Translations under genes and position numbers: made by a program
The notes under the pieces: generated by a model
Told to the model about the DNA's origin: nothing
Seen by the model: only the letters and a program-made list of their open reading frames with translations
Database searches by the model: none
Source of the DNA: Microbacterium horticulturae
Lineage (GTDB): Bacteria > Actinomycetota > Actinomycetes > Actinomycetales > Microbacteriaceae
Assembly (NCBI RefSeq): GCF_029094505.1
Contig: NZ_CP119108.1
Span: forward strand, 2,666,001-2,730,000
DNA: 64,000 bases
Direction of reading: 5' to 3'
Shown: in pieces, positions 18,252 to 26,366 of the stretch
Layout: every line of letters starts with the position of its first letter
Numbering within the stretch: position 1 is the first letter of the stretch

Positions 18252-19229
18252 ATGGACTTCGGAGCGATCTTCGGCAACACTGCCGCGTACCTGTTCAGCC
18301 CGATCACCATCGCCTACGCACTGGCCGCGACCGGGCTGGCGGTGCACTTCGGTTACGCCGGCCTGCTGAACTTCGGCATGGCGGGCTTCATGGCCATCGG
18401 CGGCTACGGCTATGCGATCTCGGTGCTCACTTTCGGCGTGCCCTGGTGGGTGGGCATGCTCATCGGCCTCGCCGGCGGTGCGGTGTTCGGGCTCTTCCTC
18501 GGCATCCCGACGCTGCGTCTGCGCGCCGACTACCTCGCCATCGCGACGATCGCGGCGGCCGAGATCGTGCGCTTGCTGTTCTTGACCCAGCTGTTCGACA
18601 AGTGGACGAACGGTGCCGAGGGCCTGTACGGGTACAGCGCGGGCTTCCGCAGCAGCAACCCGTTCCCCCCGGGGACGTATGGCTTCGGCCCGTGGACCTA
18701 CACCGAGGTCGAGCTGTGGGACCGCGTGTTCGGCCTGATCATGCTGGCGATCGCCATCCTGCTCGTGTGGGCGCTCATGCGCAGCCCCTGGGGCCGTGTG
18801 CTCAAGGGCATCCGCGAGGATGAGGATGCCGTCCGCTCCCTCGGCAAGAACGTGTTCGCGTACAAGATGCAGGCGCTCGTCGTCGGCGGCATCATCGGCG
18901 CGATGGGCGGCATCGTGTTCGTGCTGCCGTCGGCTGCCGTTCCCGGAAGCTACTCCACGTCGCTGACGTTCTTCCTATGGACGGTGCTGCTGCTCGGCGG
19001 CGCCGCGACCGTTTTCGGGCCGACCCTGGGCGCCGTGCTGTTCTGGATGCTGTTCGCCTTCCTCGGCAATCTGCTCCCCCAGCTCGCCCAGCACGGCTTC
19101 CTTCCCATCAGCGGTCCGCAGGCCGAGACGATCCGCTGGATCCTCGCCGGCGTCGCGCTGATGCTGGTCGTGATCTTCCGCCCTCAGGGCATCCTCGGCG
19201 ACAAGAGGGAGATGACCTTTGTCAAGTGA
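18252..19229 (+). CDS. livM: Branched-chain amino acid ABC permease (LivM)
   Basis: A 325-residue integral membrane permease starting two bases after the livH stop. The LivM signature 'ALAATGLAVHFGYAGLLNFGMAGFMAIGGYGYAISV' is followed by 'FLGIPTLRLRADYLAIATIAAAEIVRLLF' and 'SPWGRVLKGIREDEDAVRSLGKNVFAYKMQALVVGGIIGAMGG', the cytoplasmic loop that contacts the ATPases. It overlaps livG by 11 bp. Confidence 0.93.
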   Translation: MDFGAIFGNTAAYLFSPITIAYALAATGLAVHFGYAGLLNFGMAGFMAIGGYGYAISVLTFGVPWWVGMLIGLAGGAVFGLFLGIPTLRLRADYLAIATIAAAEIVRLLFLTQLFDKWTNGAEGLYGYSAGFRSSNPFPPGTYGFGPWTYTEVELWDRVFGLIMLAIAILLVWALMRSPWGRVLKGIREDEDAVRSLGKNVFAYKMQALVVGGIIGAMGGIVFVLPSAAVPGSYSTSLTFFLWTVLLLGGAATVFGPTLGAVLFWMLFAFLGNLLPQLAQHGFLPISGPQAETIRWILAGVALMLVVIFRPQGILGDKREMTFVK

Positions 19230-20199
19230 GAACGGCCCCCGCGGCATCCATCCTCAGAAATCCACCGGGCTCGCGAAGGGTCCGGCCGCTCCCGGCGTGC
19301 CCAAGACCGACCCGATTCTCATCGCCGACGATGTGAAGCGTCATTTCGGCGGACTCACGGCCGTCGACGTGGACCATCTCGAGATTCCCCGCGGCGCCAT
19401 CACCGCGCTCATCGGGCCCAACGGCGCCGGCAAGACGACGCTCTTCAACCTGCTGTGCGGCTTCGACCGCCCCAACGGCGGCAGCTGGTCGTTCGACGGC
19501 AAGCGCCTCTCGGGCGTCCCGTCGTTCAAGGTCGCCAAGATGGGCCAGGTGCGCACGTTCCAGCTGACCAAGTCGCTCTCGCTGCTGACCGTGCTCGAGA
19601 ACATGAAGCTCGGCGCGAAGGACCAGGTCGGCGAGCGGTTCTGGCCGAGCCTGCTCCCCTTTCTCTGGCGACCGCAGGAGCGCAAGATCGAAGAGCGCGC
19701 GCGCTCCCTCCTCGCCCGCTTCAAGCTCGATACCAAGGAGCAGGACTTCGCCGCGTCACTGTCGGGCGGCCAGCGCAAGCTGCTCGAGATGGCGCGCGCG
19801 CTGATGAGCGACCCGACCCTGGTCATGCTCGACGAGCCGATGGCCGGCGTGAACCCGGCGCTCACCCAGTCGCTGCTGGGGCACATCCTCGAGCTCAAAG
19901 ACCTGGGCATGACCGTCCTGTTCGTCGAGCACGACATGCACATGGTGCGCCACATCGCCGACTGGGTCGTCGTCATGGCCGAGGGCCGTGTCGTCGCCGA
20001 GGGGCCGCCCGAAGAGGTCATGGAAGACCCGGCCGTCGTCGACGCCTACCTGGGTGCGCACCAGGACGTCGACCTGGGCGCGGTCACCGGACGCATCGAC
20101 GTCGTCGCCGAGGCCGCGGCCGCGAAGGCCCGCGATCGGATCGAAGCCGAAGCCGAGGCGGAGGCCGAAGCCGACTTCGCAGAGGAGGACAAGCCATGA
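19219..20199 (+). CDS. livG: Branched-chain amino acid ABC ATP-binding protein (LivG)
   Basis: A 326-residue ATPase with Walker A 'GPNGAGKTTLFNLLCG', signature 'LSGGQRKLLEMARAL', Walker B 'PTLVMLDEPMAGVNP' and switch 'LFVEHDMHMV'. It starts at TTG 19219, preceded by GAGGGAG at a good distance; this is the only in-frame start that keeps the MSSENGPRG leader. The last ~30 residues are an Ala/Glu-rich tail (EAEAEAEADFAEEDKP) beyond the family's usual end. It overlaps livM and livF. Confidence 0.93.
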   Translation: MSSENGPRGIHPQKSTGLAKGPAAPGVPKTDPILIADDVKRHFGGLTAVDVDHLEIPRGAITALIGPNGAGKTTLFNLLCGFDRPNGGSWSFDGKRLSGVPSFKVAKMGQVRTFQLTKSLSLLTVLENMKLGAKDQVGERFWPSLLPFLWRPQERKIEERARSLLARFKLDTKEQDFAASLSGGQRKLLEMARALMSDPTLVMLDEPMAGVNPALTQSLLGHILELKDLGMTVLFVEHDMHMVRHIADWVVVMAEGRVVAEGPPEEVMEDPAVVDAYLGAHQDVDLGAVTGRIDVVAEAAAAKARDRIEAEAEAEAEADFAEEDKP

Positions 20200-20948
20200 G
20201 CACGGATGCCGCACCCGGCGAGGTCGTCGTGGAGCTGACCGACGTGTACGCCGGATATCTGCCGGGGGTGAACATCCTGAACGGCGCCAACCTCGTCGCG
20301 CGCAAGGGCGAACTGGTCGGGATCATCGGCCCGAACGGCGCCGGCAAGTCCACGCTGCTCAAATCGATCTTCGGCATGGTGCACGTGCGCGAGGGCGAGA
20401 TCACCGTCGACGGCGAGAGCATCATCGGGCTGAAGGCCGACAAGCTCGTCAAGCGGGGCGTGGCCTTCGTGCCGCAGACGAACAACGTCTTCCCGTCGTT
20501 GAGCATCGCCGAGAACCTGCAGATGGGGCTGTATCAGAATCCCAAGATCTACAAGGAGCGGCTCGAGTTCGTCACCGGGATCTTCGCCGAGCTCGGCAAG
20601 CGGCTGGGCCAGCGCGCGGGTTCGCTCTCCGGCGGCGAGCGCCAGATGGTCGCGATGTCGCGCGCGCTGATGATGGACCCGTCGGTGCTGCTGCTCGACG
20701 AGCCCTCGGCGGGGCTGTCGCCGGTGCGCCAGGACGACGCCTTCATCCGCGTCTCCGACATCAACAAGGCCGGCGTGACGACCATCATGGTCGAGCAGAA
20801 CGCACGCCGCTGCCTGCAGATCTGCGATCGCGGCTACGTGCTCGATCAGGGCCGTGATGCGTACGAGGGCTCGGGTCGCGAGCTGCTCAACGATCCCAAG
20901 GTGATCGGGCTGTACCTGGGCACTCTGGGTCAGGACGACGCGGCCTGA
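20196..20948 (+). CDS. livF: Branched-chain amino acid ABC ATP-binding protein (LivF)
   Basis: A 250-residue ATPase with Walker A 'GPNGAGKSTLLKSIFG', signature 'LSGGERQMVAMSRAL', Walker B 'PSVLLLDEPSAGLSP' and switch 'MVEQNARR'. Its ATG at 20196 overlaps the livG stop as ATGA and has AGAGGAGG upstream. It completes the importer; the binding lipoprotein is encoded convergently at 21163-22425. Confidence 0.93.
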   Translation: MSTDAAPGEVVVELTDVYAGYLPGVNILNGANLVARKGELVGIIGPNGAGKSTLLKSIFGMVHVREGEITVDGESIIGLKADKLVKRGVAFVPQTNNVFPSLSIAENLQMGLYQNPKIYKERLEFVTGIFAELGKRLGQRAGSLSGGERQMVAMSRALMMDPSVLLLDEPSAGLSPVRQDDAFIRVSDINKAGVTTIMVEQNARRCLQICDRGYVLDQGRDAYEGSGRELLNDPKVIGLYLGTLGQDDAA

Positions 20949-21021
20949 GCCGCGGCATCCGTCGCCCGCGACGTCCAGCCCCGCGGCCTCCCTCCCGCGC
21001 GGTCTTCCGGCGCGGTCCGCC

Positions 21022-21079
21022 TTCAGTCGTCACGAATTACCGCTTCTGTTCGGAAAAACGGTCATGCGTGACGACTGAA
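21022..21079. repeat. 58-bp palindrome between livF and the binding-protein gene
   Basis: TTCAGTCGTCACG (21022-21034) pairs perfectly with CGTGACGACTGAA (21067-21079), with a shorter ACCG/CGGT pair inside the loop. It lies between convergent genes and has no T-run. It could be a bidirectional terminator or a single copy of another palindromic repeat family. Confidence 0.75.
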
Positions 21080-21125
21080 TGAGAGGGCGGGATGCCGCAG
21101 CGCGGCGCCCACGCCACATGACAAA

Positions 21126-21153
21126 GGGCCCGGACGCCGAAGCATCCGGGCCC
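21126..21153 (-). terminator. Terminator of the Liv binding-protein gene
   Basis: GGGCCCGGA (21126-21134) pairs with TCCGGGCCC (21145-21153), directly downstream of the minus-strand stop at 21163. On the minus strand it is followed by TTTGT. Confidence 0.8.
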
Positions 21154-21162
21154 TCGCGGGTC

Positions 21163-22425
21163 TTACTTGATCCGCGTGTTGTTGTTGTCTGCGCCGTACT
21201 GGTAGACGCCGATCGCGGCGCCGGCCGGGTCGTTCTTGTCGTCGAACGTGACCTCACCGGACAGACCGTCGTAGTCGGGCGTTCCGCCGTCGTTGATGAT
21301 CTTGGCGCACTCGGCGAAGGTCGTGCACTTGGTGCCCTTGCCGGAACCGCCCGAGACCTCCTGCATCTTGGCGGCCATGTCAGCGCCCTTGACCGAGCGG
21401 GCCTCCAGCGCCGACAGCGCGATCAGCATCACGGCGTCGTAGGCCTCGGCCGAGTAGGTCAGGTCGTTGATCGGGTCGTTGCCCGCCGCCGTCCAGACCG
21501 CGTTGAGCTGGTCGATGAAGTCCTCCGGCAGCTCGGCACCGGCGCGGGTGCCCTTCGAGCCCTTGAGGTTGACGCCCAGCTTGTCCTTCGAGTAGTTCGA
21601 CAGGTTGCCGTCGACCAGGTAGAGCTTGCCGGTGTCGACCCCGGCGTTGCCGAGCAGCGGCGCGATCGTCTTGAACTGGTCGTACGACACCACCGCGACC
21701 GCGTCGGGCTTGGCCGCCGCGATCGTCGAGACCTGCGCGTCGAACTGGCCGTCGCCGACGTTGTACGACGCCTCGGCGACGACCTTGCCGCCGGTGCTCT
21801 CGAACGTGGTCTTGATCGCCTCGGCCAGACCGGTGCCGTAGCCGTCGTTCTGGTAGATGATCCCGAGGGTCTTGGCGCCGTCTTCGGCGGCCTCGTTGCC
21901 GAGCACCTCACCCTGCAGGTTGTCGCTCGGAGCGGTGCGGAAGTACAGCGGGCTCAGGCCCGAGAAGTCCGCCGAGGTGTTCGACGGCGAGACGGTGAGG
22001 ATGCCCGCACCGATGTTGCCGTCGATGATGAGCTTCGTGACACTGGATGACGCGGCCCCGACGAGCGCGGTGATGCCCTCGCTCTTCAGCTTCTCGATCG
22101 AGGTCTCGTAGGCCTTGGTGTCGGTGTCGCCTTCATCGGCCTGCGAGAGCTTGATGGTGACGCCGGCGTCGGCCTTGTTGACCTGGTCGACGGCGAGCGC
22201 GACGCCCGCTTCCATCGGCGCGCCGAGGAAGGCGAGACTGCCGGTCTCAGGAAGCAGCGAGCCGAGCTTCAGCGTGAGGTCGGCGGCCGCGGGCTTGTCG
22301 CCTGTGTCACCGGAGGGCTTCGTGTCGGACGAGCCGGCGCAGCCGGCCATCACCAGGGCGCTCGCGCTGACGACCGCGAGCCCCGCGAAGACCCGCGCCG
22401 TGCGCGACTTCTTCAAAACGTTCAT
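21163..22425 (-). CDS. Branched-chain amino acid ABC substrate-binding lipoprotein (LivK-like)
   Basis: A 420-residue lipoprotein. The ATG at 22425 (MNVLKKSRTARVF) has AAGGGAG upstream and starts a lipoprotein signal with lipobox VMAGC. The mature part is a Periplas_BP_6/LivJ-type fold ('LTLKLGSLLPETGSLAFLGAPMEAGVALAVDQVN', 'ALVGAASSSVTKLIIDG', 'KTLGIIYQNDGYGTGLAEAIK'). Longer upstream starts do not look like a leader. It faces livHMGF convergently, so its expression is separate, allowing the binding protein to be made in excess. Confidence 0.93.
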   Translation of the reverse strand: MNVLKKSRTARVFAGLAVVSASALVMAGCAGSSDTKPSGDTGDKPAAADLTLKLGSLLPETGSLAFLGAPMEAGVALAVDQVNKADAGVTIKLSQADEGDTDTKAYETSIEKLKSEGITALVGAASSSVTKLIIDGNIGAGILTVSPSNTSADFSGLSPLYFRTAPSDNLQGEVLGNEAAEDGAKTLGIIYQNDGYGTGLAEAIKTTFESTGGKVVAEASYNVGDGQFDAQVSTIAAAKPDAVAVVSYDQFKTIAPLLGNAGVDTGKLYLVDGNLSNYSKDKLGVNLKGSKGTRAGAELPEDFIDQLNAVWTAAGNDPINDLTYSAEAYDAVMLIALSALEARSVKGADMAAKMQEVSGGSGKGTKCTTFAECAKIINDGGTPDYDGLSGEVTFDDKNDPAGAAIGVYQYGADNNNTRIK

Positions 22426-22579
22426 CTTGCTCCCTTGCTGTGCGAACGTGGGCATACCCACATCTCGAGTGGTTCTTACCCTAACGGGAGCAAACACTCA
22501 GTTTCGCCGCGTTCGATCTCGGTGCGCTAACGATCGCGAAGCGGCGATCCGGGGCGATCTCCGCCGGGCTCACCAGGGC

Positions 22580-23506
22580 TCAAGCGATCTCGGCGACGTC
22601 GTCCACGCCGCGCGGGCGCCGGGCGTTGCGCACCGAGTCGACGCTCAGCACGATGAGGGCGACCCAGACCAGTGCGAAGCCGATCCAGCGTTCCAGGGGC
22701 ATGGCCTCGTGCAGCAGGAACGCCCCGGTGGCGAACTGCAGGATCGGCGTGAGGAACTGCAGCAGTCCGATCAGACTCAGCGGCGCCCGGCGGGTGGCCG
22801 CCGCGAACAGCAGCAGCGGCACTGCCGTGACGATGCCCGCCAGCAGCAGCAGCACGGCATGCGCGGCGCCGGCGGTGCCCGCCGTGATGCCCGAGGTCGC
22901 CCCCACCCAGATGAGCAGGCCCACGGCCACCGGCGAGAGCCAGGCCGTCTCCAGCGTCAGCCCGCTCACGGCGTCGACCGATCCGCCGACCCGGTTCTTC
23001 GTCAGCCCGTACAGGCCGAACGAGAACGCCAGCAGCAGCGAGATCCACGGCACCTGCCCGTAGCCGACGACGATGACGACCACGGCCACCACGGCGATCC
23101 CGATCGCGGTCCACTGCGCCGGCCGCAGCCGCTCGTGCAGCACGAGAACGCCCAGCAGCACCGTGACGATCGGGTTGATGAAGTAGCCCAGGCTCGCCTC
23201 GATCACGTGCCCGGTGAGGGTGGCCACGAGGTAGACGGTCCAGTTGACGAAGATCAGGATGCCGGCGGCCGCGGTCCAGCCGAGAAGTCGGGGCTGTCGC
23301 ACAATGCGTCCGAACGCGCGCCAGCCGCGGGTGACGGTGAGGGCGACGACGCAGAACACGAGCGAGAGCAGCACGCGCCAGGCGACGACCTCCCATGGGG
23401 TGGTGGGCAGCAGCGTCAGGAAGTACAGGGGGAACAGTCCCCACAGCAGGTACGCGGCGAAGGCGTAGAGCCCGCCCGTGGTCGTCTCGCTCGTCGCCTG
23501 CTTCAC
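22580..23506 (-). CDS. rarD: EamA-family transporter RarD
   Basis: A 308-residue ten-helix drug/metabolite-superfamily transporter. The start 'GLYAFAAYLLWGLFPLYFLTLLPTTPWEVVAWRVLLSLVFC' and later 'ILIFVNWTVYLVATLTGHVIEASLGYFINPIVTVLLGVLVLHERL' and 'PLSLIGLLQFLTPILQF' match RarD. The substrate is not established. It is downstream of groES, separated by a strong hairpin. Confidence 0.88.
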   Translation of the reverse strand: MKQATSETTTGGLYAFAAYLLWGLFPLYFLTLLPTTPWEVVAWRVLLSLVFCVVALTVTRGWRAFGRIVRQPRLLGWTAAAGILIFVNWTVYLVATLTGHVIEASLGYFINPIVTVLLGVLVLHERLRPAQWTAIGIAVVAVVVIVVGYGQVPWISLLLAFSFGLYGLTKNRVGGSVDAVSGLTLETAWLSPVAVGLLIWVGATSGITAGTAGAAHAVLLLLAGIVTAVPLLLFAAATRRAPLSLIGLLQFLTPILQFATGAFLLHEAMPLERWIGFALVWVALIVLSVDSVRNARRPRGVDDVAEIA

Positions 23507-23528
23507 TGCACCAGCCTAGAGACACGAC

Positions 23529-23561
23529 GAGGGCCCGGGCGCACGAAGCACCCGGGCCCTC
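23529..23561 (-). terminator. Terminator after groES
   Basis: GAGGGCCCGGG pairs with CCCGGGCCCTC around an 11-base loop, 12 bp beyond the groES stop on the minus strand. It makes groES monocistronic. Confidence 0.8.
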
Positions 23562-23572
23562 GATCGAGCGGA

Positions 23573-23869
23573 CTAGCGGACGACGACCGCCAGGACGTCG
23601 CGAGCCGAGAGCACGAGGTACTCGTCGGCACCGAACTTGACCTCGGTCCCGCCGTACTTGCTGTAGAGCACACGGTCGCCGACGGCGACGTCGAGCGGAA
23701 CGCGGTTGCCGTTGTCGTCGATGCGGCCGGGGCCCACGGCCACGACCTCGCCCTCCTGGGGCTTCTCCTTGGCAGTGTCGGGGATGACCAGACCACTCGC
23801 GGTGGTCTGCTCGGCCTCGACCTGCTGGATGACGATGCGGTCCTCGAGCGGCTTGATGGAAACCGACAC
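23573..23869 (-). CDS. groES: Co-chaperonin GroES
   Basis: A 98-residue Hsp10 with the full family sequence: '[47 protein letters not shown]', the mobile loop included, then '[36 protein letters not shown]'. It caps GroEL during protein folding. No groEL follows; in many actinobacteria groEL copies sit elsewhere. Two CIRCE boxes upstream predict HrcA control. Confidence 0.97.
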   Translation of the reverse strand: MSVSIKPLEDRIVIQQVEAEQTTASGLVIPDTAKEKPQEGEVVAVGPGRIDDNGNRVPLDVAVGDRVLYSKYGGTEVKFGADEYLVLSARDVLAVVVR

Positions 23870-23904
23870 GGTCTACCTCTTCCTTCGTTGAGACTGAAGA
23901 CTGG

Positions 23905-23931
23905 TTAGCACTCAGACATCGAGAGTGCTGA
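23905..23931. promoter_or_regulatory. CIRCE element 1 (HrcA operator)
   Basis: TTAGCACTC-N9-GAGTGCTGA, a near-perfect match to the CIRCE inverted repeat bound by the heat-shock repressor HrcA. It lies 36 bp upstream of the groES start. Confidence 0.93.
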
Positions 23932-23950
23932 TCACAGTTTATGCACTCGG

Positions 23951-23977
23951 CTGGCACTCTCGCAACGCGAGTGCCAG
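23951..23977. promoter_or_regulatory. CIRCE element 2 (HrcA operator)
   Basis: CTGGCACTC-N9-GAGTGCCAG, a perfect inverted repeat with the CIRCE core and spacing, 46 bp (start to start) from the first box. It lies between groES and the Hsp70-like gene, about 43 bp upstream of that gene's predicted -35. Confidence 0.85.
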
Positions 23978-24019
23978 CCCATGTCGTGCGATCCACGAGC
24001 GGCCGGCGAATGACAACCC

Positions 24020-24048
24020 TTGTTCGCGCCGAAGCGGCGGACTACACT
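24020..24048 (+). promoter_or_regulatory. Predicted promoter of the Hsp70-like gene
   Basis: TTGTTC (24020-24025) and TACACT (24043-24048) are separated by exactly 17 bp, a good housekeeping-sigma match pointing to the Hsp70-like gene. This leaves a leader of about 85-120 nt. Confidence 0.6.
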
Positions 24049-24173
24049 CGGGGGCCTGCACGGCTGTCCTTTCACACGGACGGCGAAAACCACGTACTGG
24101 GCAGTAGCGGCCTGGGTCCGCTGCGGAGGGTGTTCCGGTGCGGGGTGTGCGTTCGCAATGGGGGGCGAAGCAC

Positions 24174-26351
24174 ATGGGGCACGCGTACGCGATGGCGGTG
24201 CGAATCGGAACGAGCACCATCGCCGCAGCGACCGCGCACGTCGACTTCGACGACACCGTCGTCACCGAGCCCGCCCCGCTCGGACGCGACCACGACACTC
24301 TTCCCGCGGTCGCCTTCGTACAGGATGACGGCACGGTGCTCATCGGCGACGACGCCGAGGCCGCCGCGCTCACGCATCCGCCGTCTCGGATCGATGGGTT
24401 CACCGCCCTTGTCGGCGAAGACGTGCCGCTCATCGCGGCCGGCCGACCGTTTCTGGCCGAAGACCTGTTCGCGCGGGCGGTCGCCCACGTCGTTGCGACG
24501 ACCACCGCCGTCGAGGGGTGCGCGCCGCGTCGCGTCGCCGTCGTGTGCCCGCTCGGCTGGGGACCGTATCGGCGCACGGTGGCCGCTGCCGCACTGGCCG
24601 CTGTGGGTCTGGGCGACGTCGACCTGATCAGCACGCCGTTGGCTGCGGCACGCCAGCAGGCGAGATACCGCGCGCTGCGCGACGACGAGGTCTTCCTCGT
24701 GTGCGACCTGGGCGCGACGACGTTCGCGGCGACCCTGGTGGCCTCAGACGATGAGCGCAACCTGTGCGTGCGAGCCGATCCGGTCAGCCTCCTCGATGCC
24801 GGCGGCACCGACATCGACGACGCGATCGTGCGCCATGCCGCCGCGACCTCGGACGTCCTCGCGCGCACGCTCGCGGAATCCGACCCCGCCTCTCCCGGAC
24901 CTCTCGCCACCGTGCGCCCCGCATGCGCGAAGGCGAAGCATGCGCTCTCCGACGACGTCGCGGCTGTCATCCCGATCACGTTGCCGGCCGGTCGCTCGAG
25001 CATCCGCCTCACGCGCGGTGAGCTCGAGACGCTCAGCGAGCCACTCGTGCAGCGCACCCTCGACGCGGTCGAGGCGGTGCTGTCGGGCGCCGGGCTCTCC
25101 GCCGAGCGCATCGCGTGCGTCATCCCGGTCGGTGGCGGGGCGCGGATGCCGCTGGTCGCGCAGAAGCTCTCCGAACGTCTCTGCCGGCCGATCGCCGCCG
25201 ACATCGACCCGGCGTTCATCGCCCTGTTCGGGGCCGCCCACCTGTCGTGGGAGCGTGCGGACGCCGAGGCCGCCGAGGCGCCGGCCAGCGACGGCGCGTC
25301 CGCCGAGCAGACCGATGAGGCCGGGATGGACATTCCCGTCGAGAACGCCCCCGTGCCGACGGGCGCGAGCCGATTGGCCGACATGCGCGAGCTCGTGAGC
25401 GTTCCGGGCAGCCGCTGGTATTCGGCGGCCCTTCTGGCGGGGGCCGCGATCGTGGCCGCCGGCATCGTGCTCGGCGGATCGATGGCCGCCGGAACGCGCC
25501 TGACGCCCGACGACGTCGCGCTTCCGGCAGCCGACCCGGCGGACGACGACTCCGGTGTCGATGAGCACGAGGCGTCACGTCCCACGCCGGCGCCGGTGCT
25601 GCCGGGCCGCGTCGACACGCGCAGTCTGCTCGTGAGCGACCGGGGCACGGGCGCCGACCGCCCGCCGTCGCCAGGCGTCGGCGACCGCTTCATCAGCGAT
25701 GCGTCGCGCACCGAGGTTCCGGACGATCCGGCGGCCACCGCGCATCCCTCGGCACCGTCCGTGCCGTCAGCGGACCCGGTGATGGAGCGGCGCGACAATG
25801 CCGGCACGGGCACGACCGACTCTGCCGGCGCCACGACTCCTCGGCCACCGGCATCGGGAGACACCGCGGACGCAGATCAAGCGAACGCCGCGGATGGCGC
25901 CAATGACGCGTCCGGCAGCGCGGGCGACCCGGCCGACGCGGACGCGCCGTCGGAATCGGACTCGCCATCCGCGTCCACCGGGTCGACCGCCTCCTCCGGA
26001 TCCACCGGCTCGACGGGAACCACGGGCTCGACCGCGTCCTCCGGATCCGGCGACTCACCGTCGGGCGGCGCATCCGAGCCCGAGGGCAGCACCGAGACAC
26101 CGTCCGATCCGCCGGCTCCTGACCCCGCGCCGGCTCCTGACCCCGCGCCGAGCACGGACCCGGCGCCCTCGCCCGCACCCGACCCGACGCCGGAGCCTGC
26201 ACCCACGACTCCCCCGGCGGACCCGGCCGACGCCGAAGTACCGGCCGCTGCCGGCACCGAAGACCCCGATGGCGCCGCGGCCGCGGCATCCCCCACCACA
26301 TCCACTCCGTCGTCTGCTCCCGACGACTCCGACGACGCACGCGCCGGATGA
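24174..26351 (+). CDS. Membrane-anchored Hsp70-like protein with low-complexity tail
   Basis: About 725 residues. Residues 1 to ~370 form an actin-like ATPase of the Hsp70 family ('AYAMAVRIGTSTIAAA', 'FLVCDLGATTFAATLVA', 'IACVIPVGGGARMPLVAQKLSERL'), degenerate compared with DnaK. There is no substrate-binding domain. A membrane helix follows at ~415-440 ('YSAALLAGAAIVAAGIVLGGSMAAG'), then ~290 residues rich in Pro, Ser, Asp, Thr and Ala, probably outside the membrane. The ATG at 24174 aligns with family starts (MGHAYAMAVRIG); GTG 24138 has a better GGAGGG site and is a real alternative. It is the first gene of the LuxR/IniB block. Role unknown; a membrane stress sensor is plausible. Confidence 0.75.
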   Translation: MGHAYAMAVRIGTSTIAAATAHVDFDDTVVTEPAPLGRDHDTLPAVAFVQDDGTVLIGDDAEAAALTHPPSRIDGFTALVGEDVPLIAAGRPFLAEDLFARAVAHVVATTTAVEGCAPRRVAVVCPLGWGPYRRTVAAAALAAVGLGDVDLISTPLAAARQQARYRALRDDEVFLVCDLGATTFAATLVASDDERNLCVRADPVSLLDAGGTDIDDAIVRHAAATSDVLARTLAESDPASPGPLATVRPACAKAKHALSDDVAAVIPITLPAGRSSIRLTRGELETLSEPLVQRTLDAVEAVLSGAGLSAERIACVIPVGGGARMPLVAQKLSERLCRPIAADIDPAFIALFGAAHLSWERADAEAAEAPASDGASAEQTDEAGMDIPVENAPVPTGASRLADMRELVSVPGSRWYSAALLAGAAIVAAGIVLGGSMAAGTRLTPDDVALPAADPADDDSGVDEHEASRPTPAPVLPGRVDTRSLLVSDRGTGADRPPSPGVGDRFISDASRTEVPDDPAATAHPSAPSVPSADPVMERRDNAGTGTTDSAGATTPRPPASGDTADADQANAADGANDASGSAGDPADADAPSESDSPSASTGSTASSGSTGSTGTTGSTASSGSGDSPSGGASEPEGSTETPSDPPAPDPAPAPDPAPSTDPAPSPAPDPTPEPAPTTPPADPADAEVPAAAGTEDPDGAAAAASPTTSTPSSAPDDSDDARAG

Positions 26352-26366
26352 ACCCGAAGGATCACG

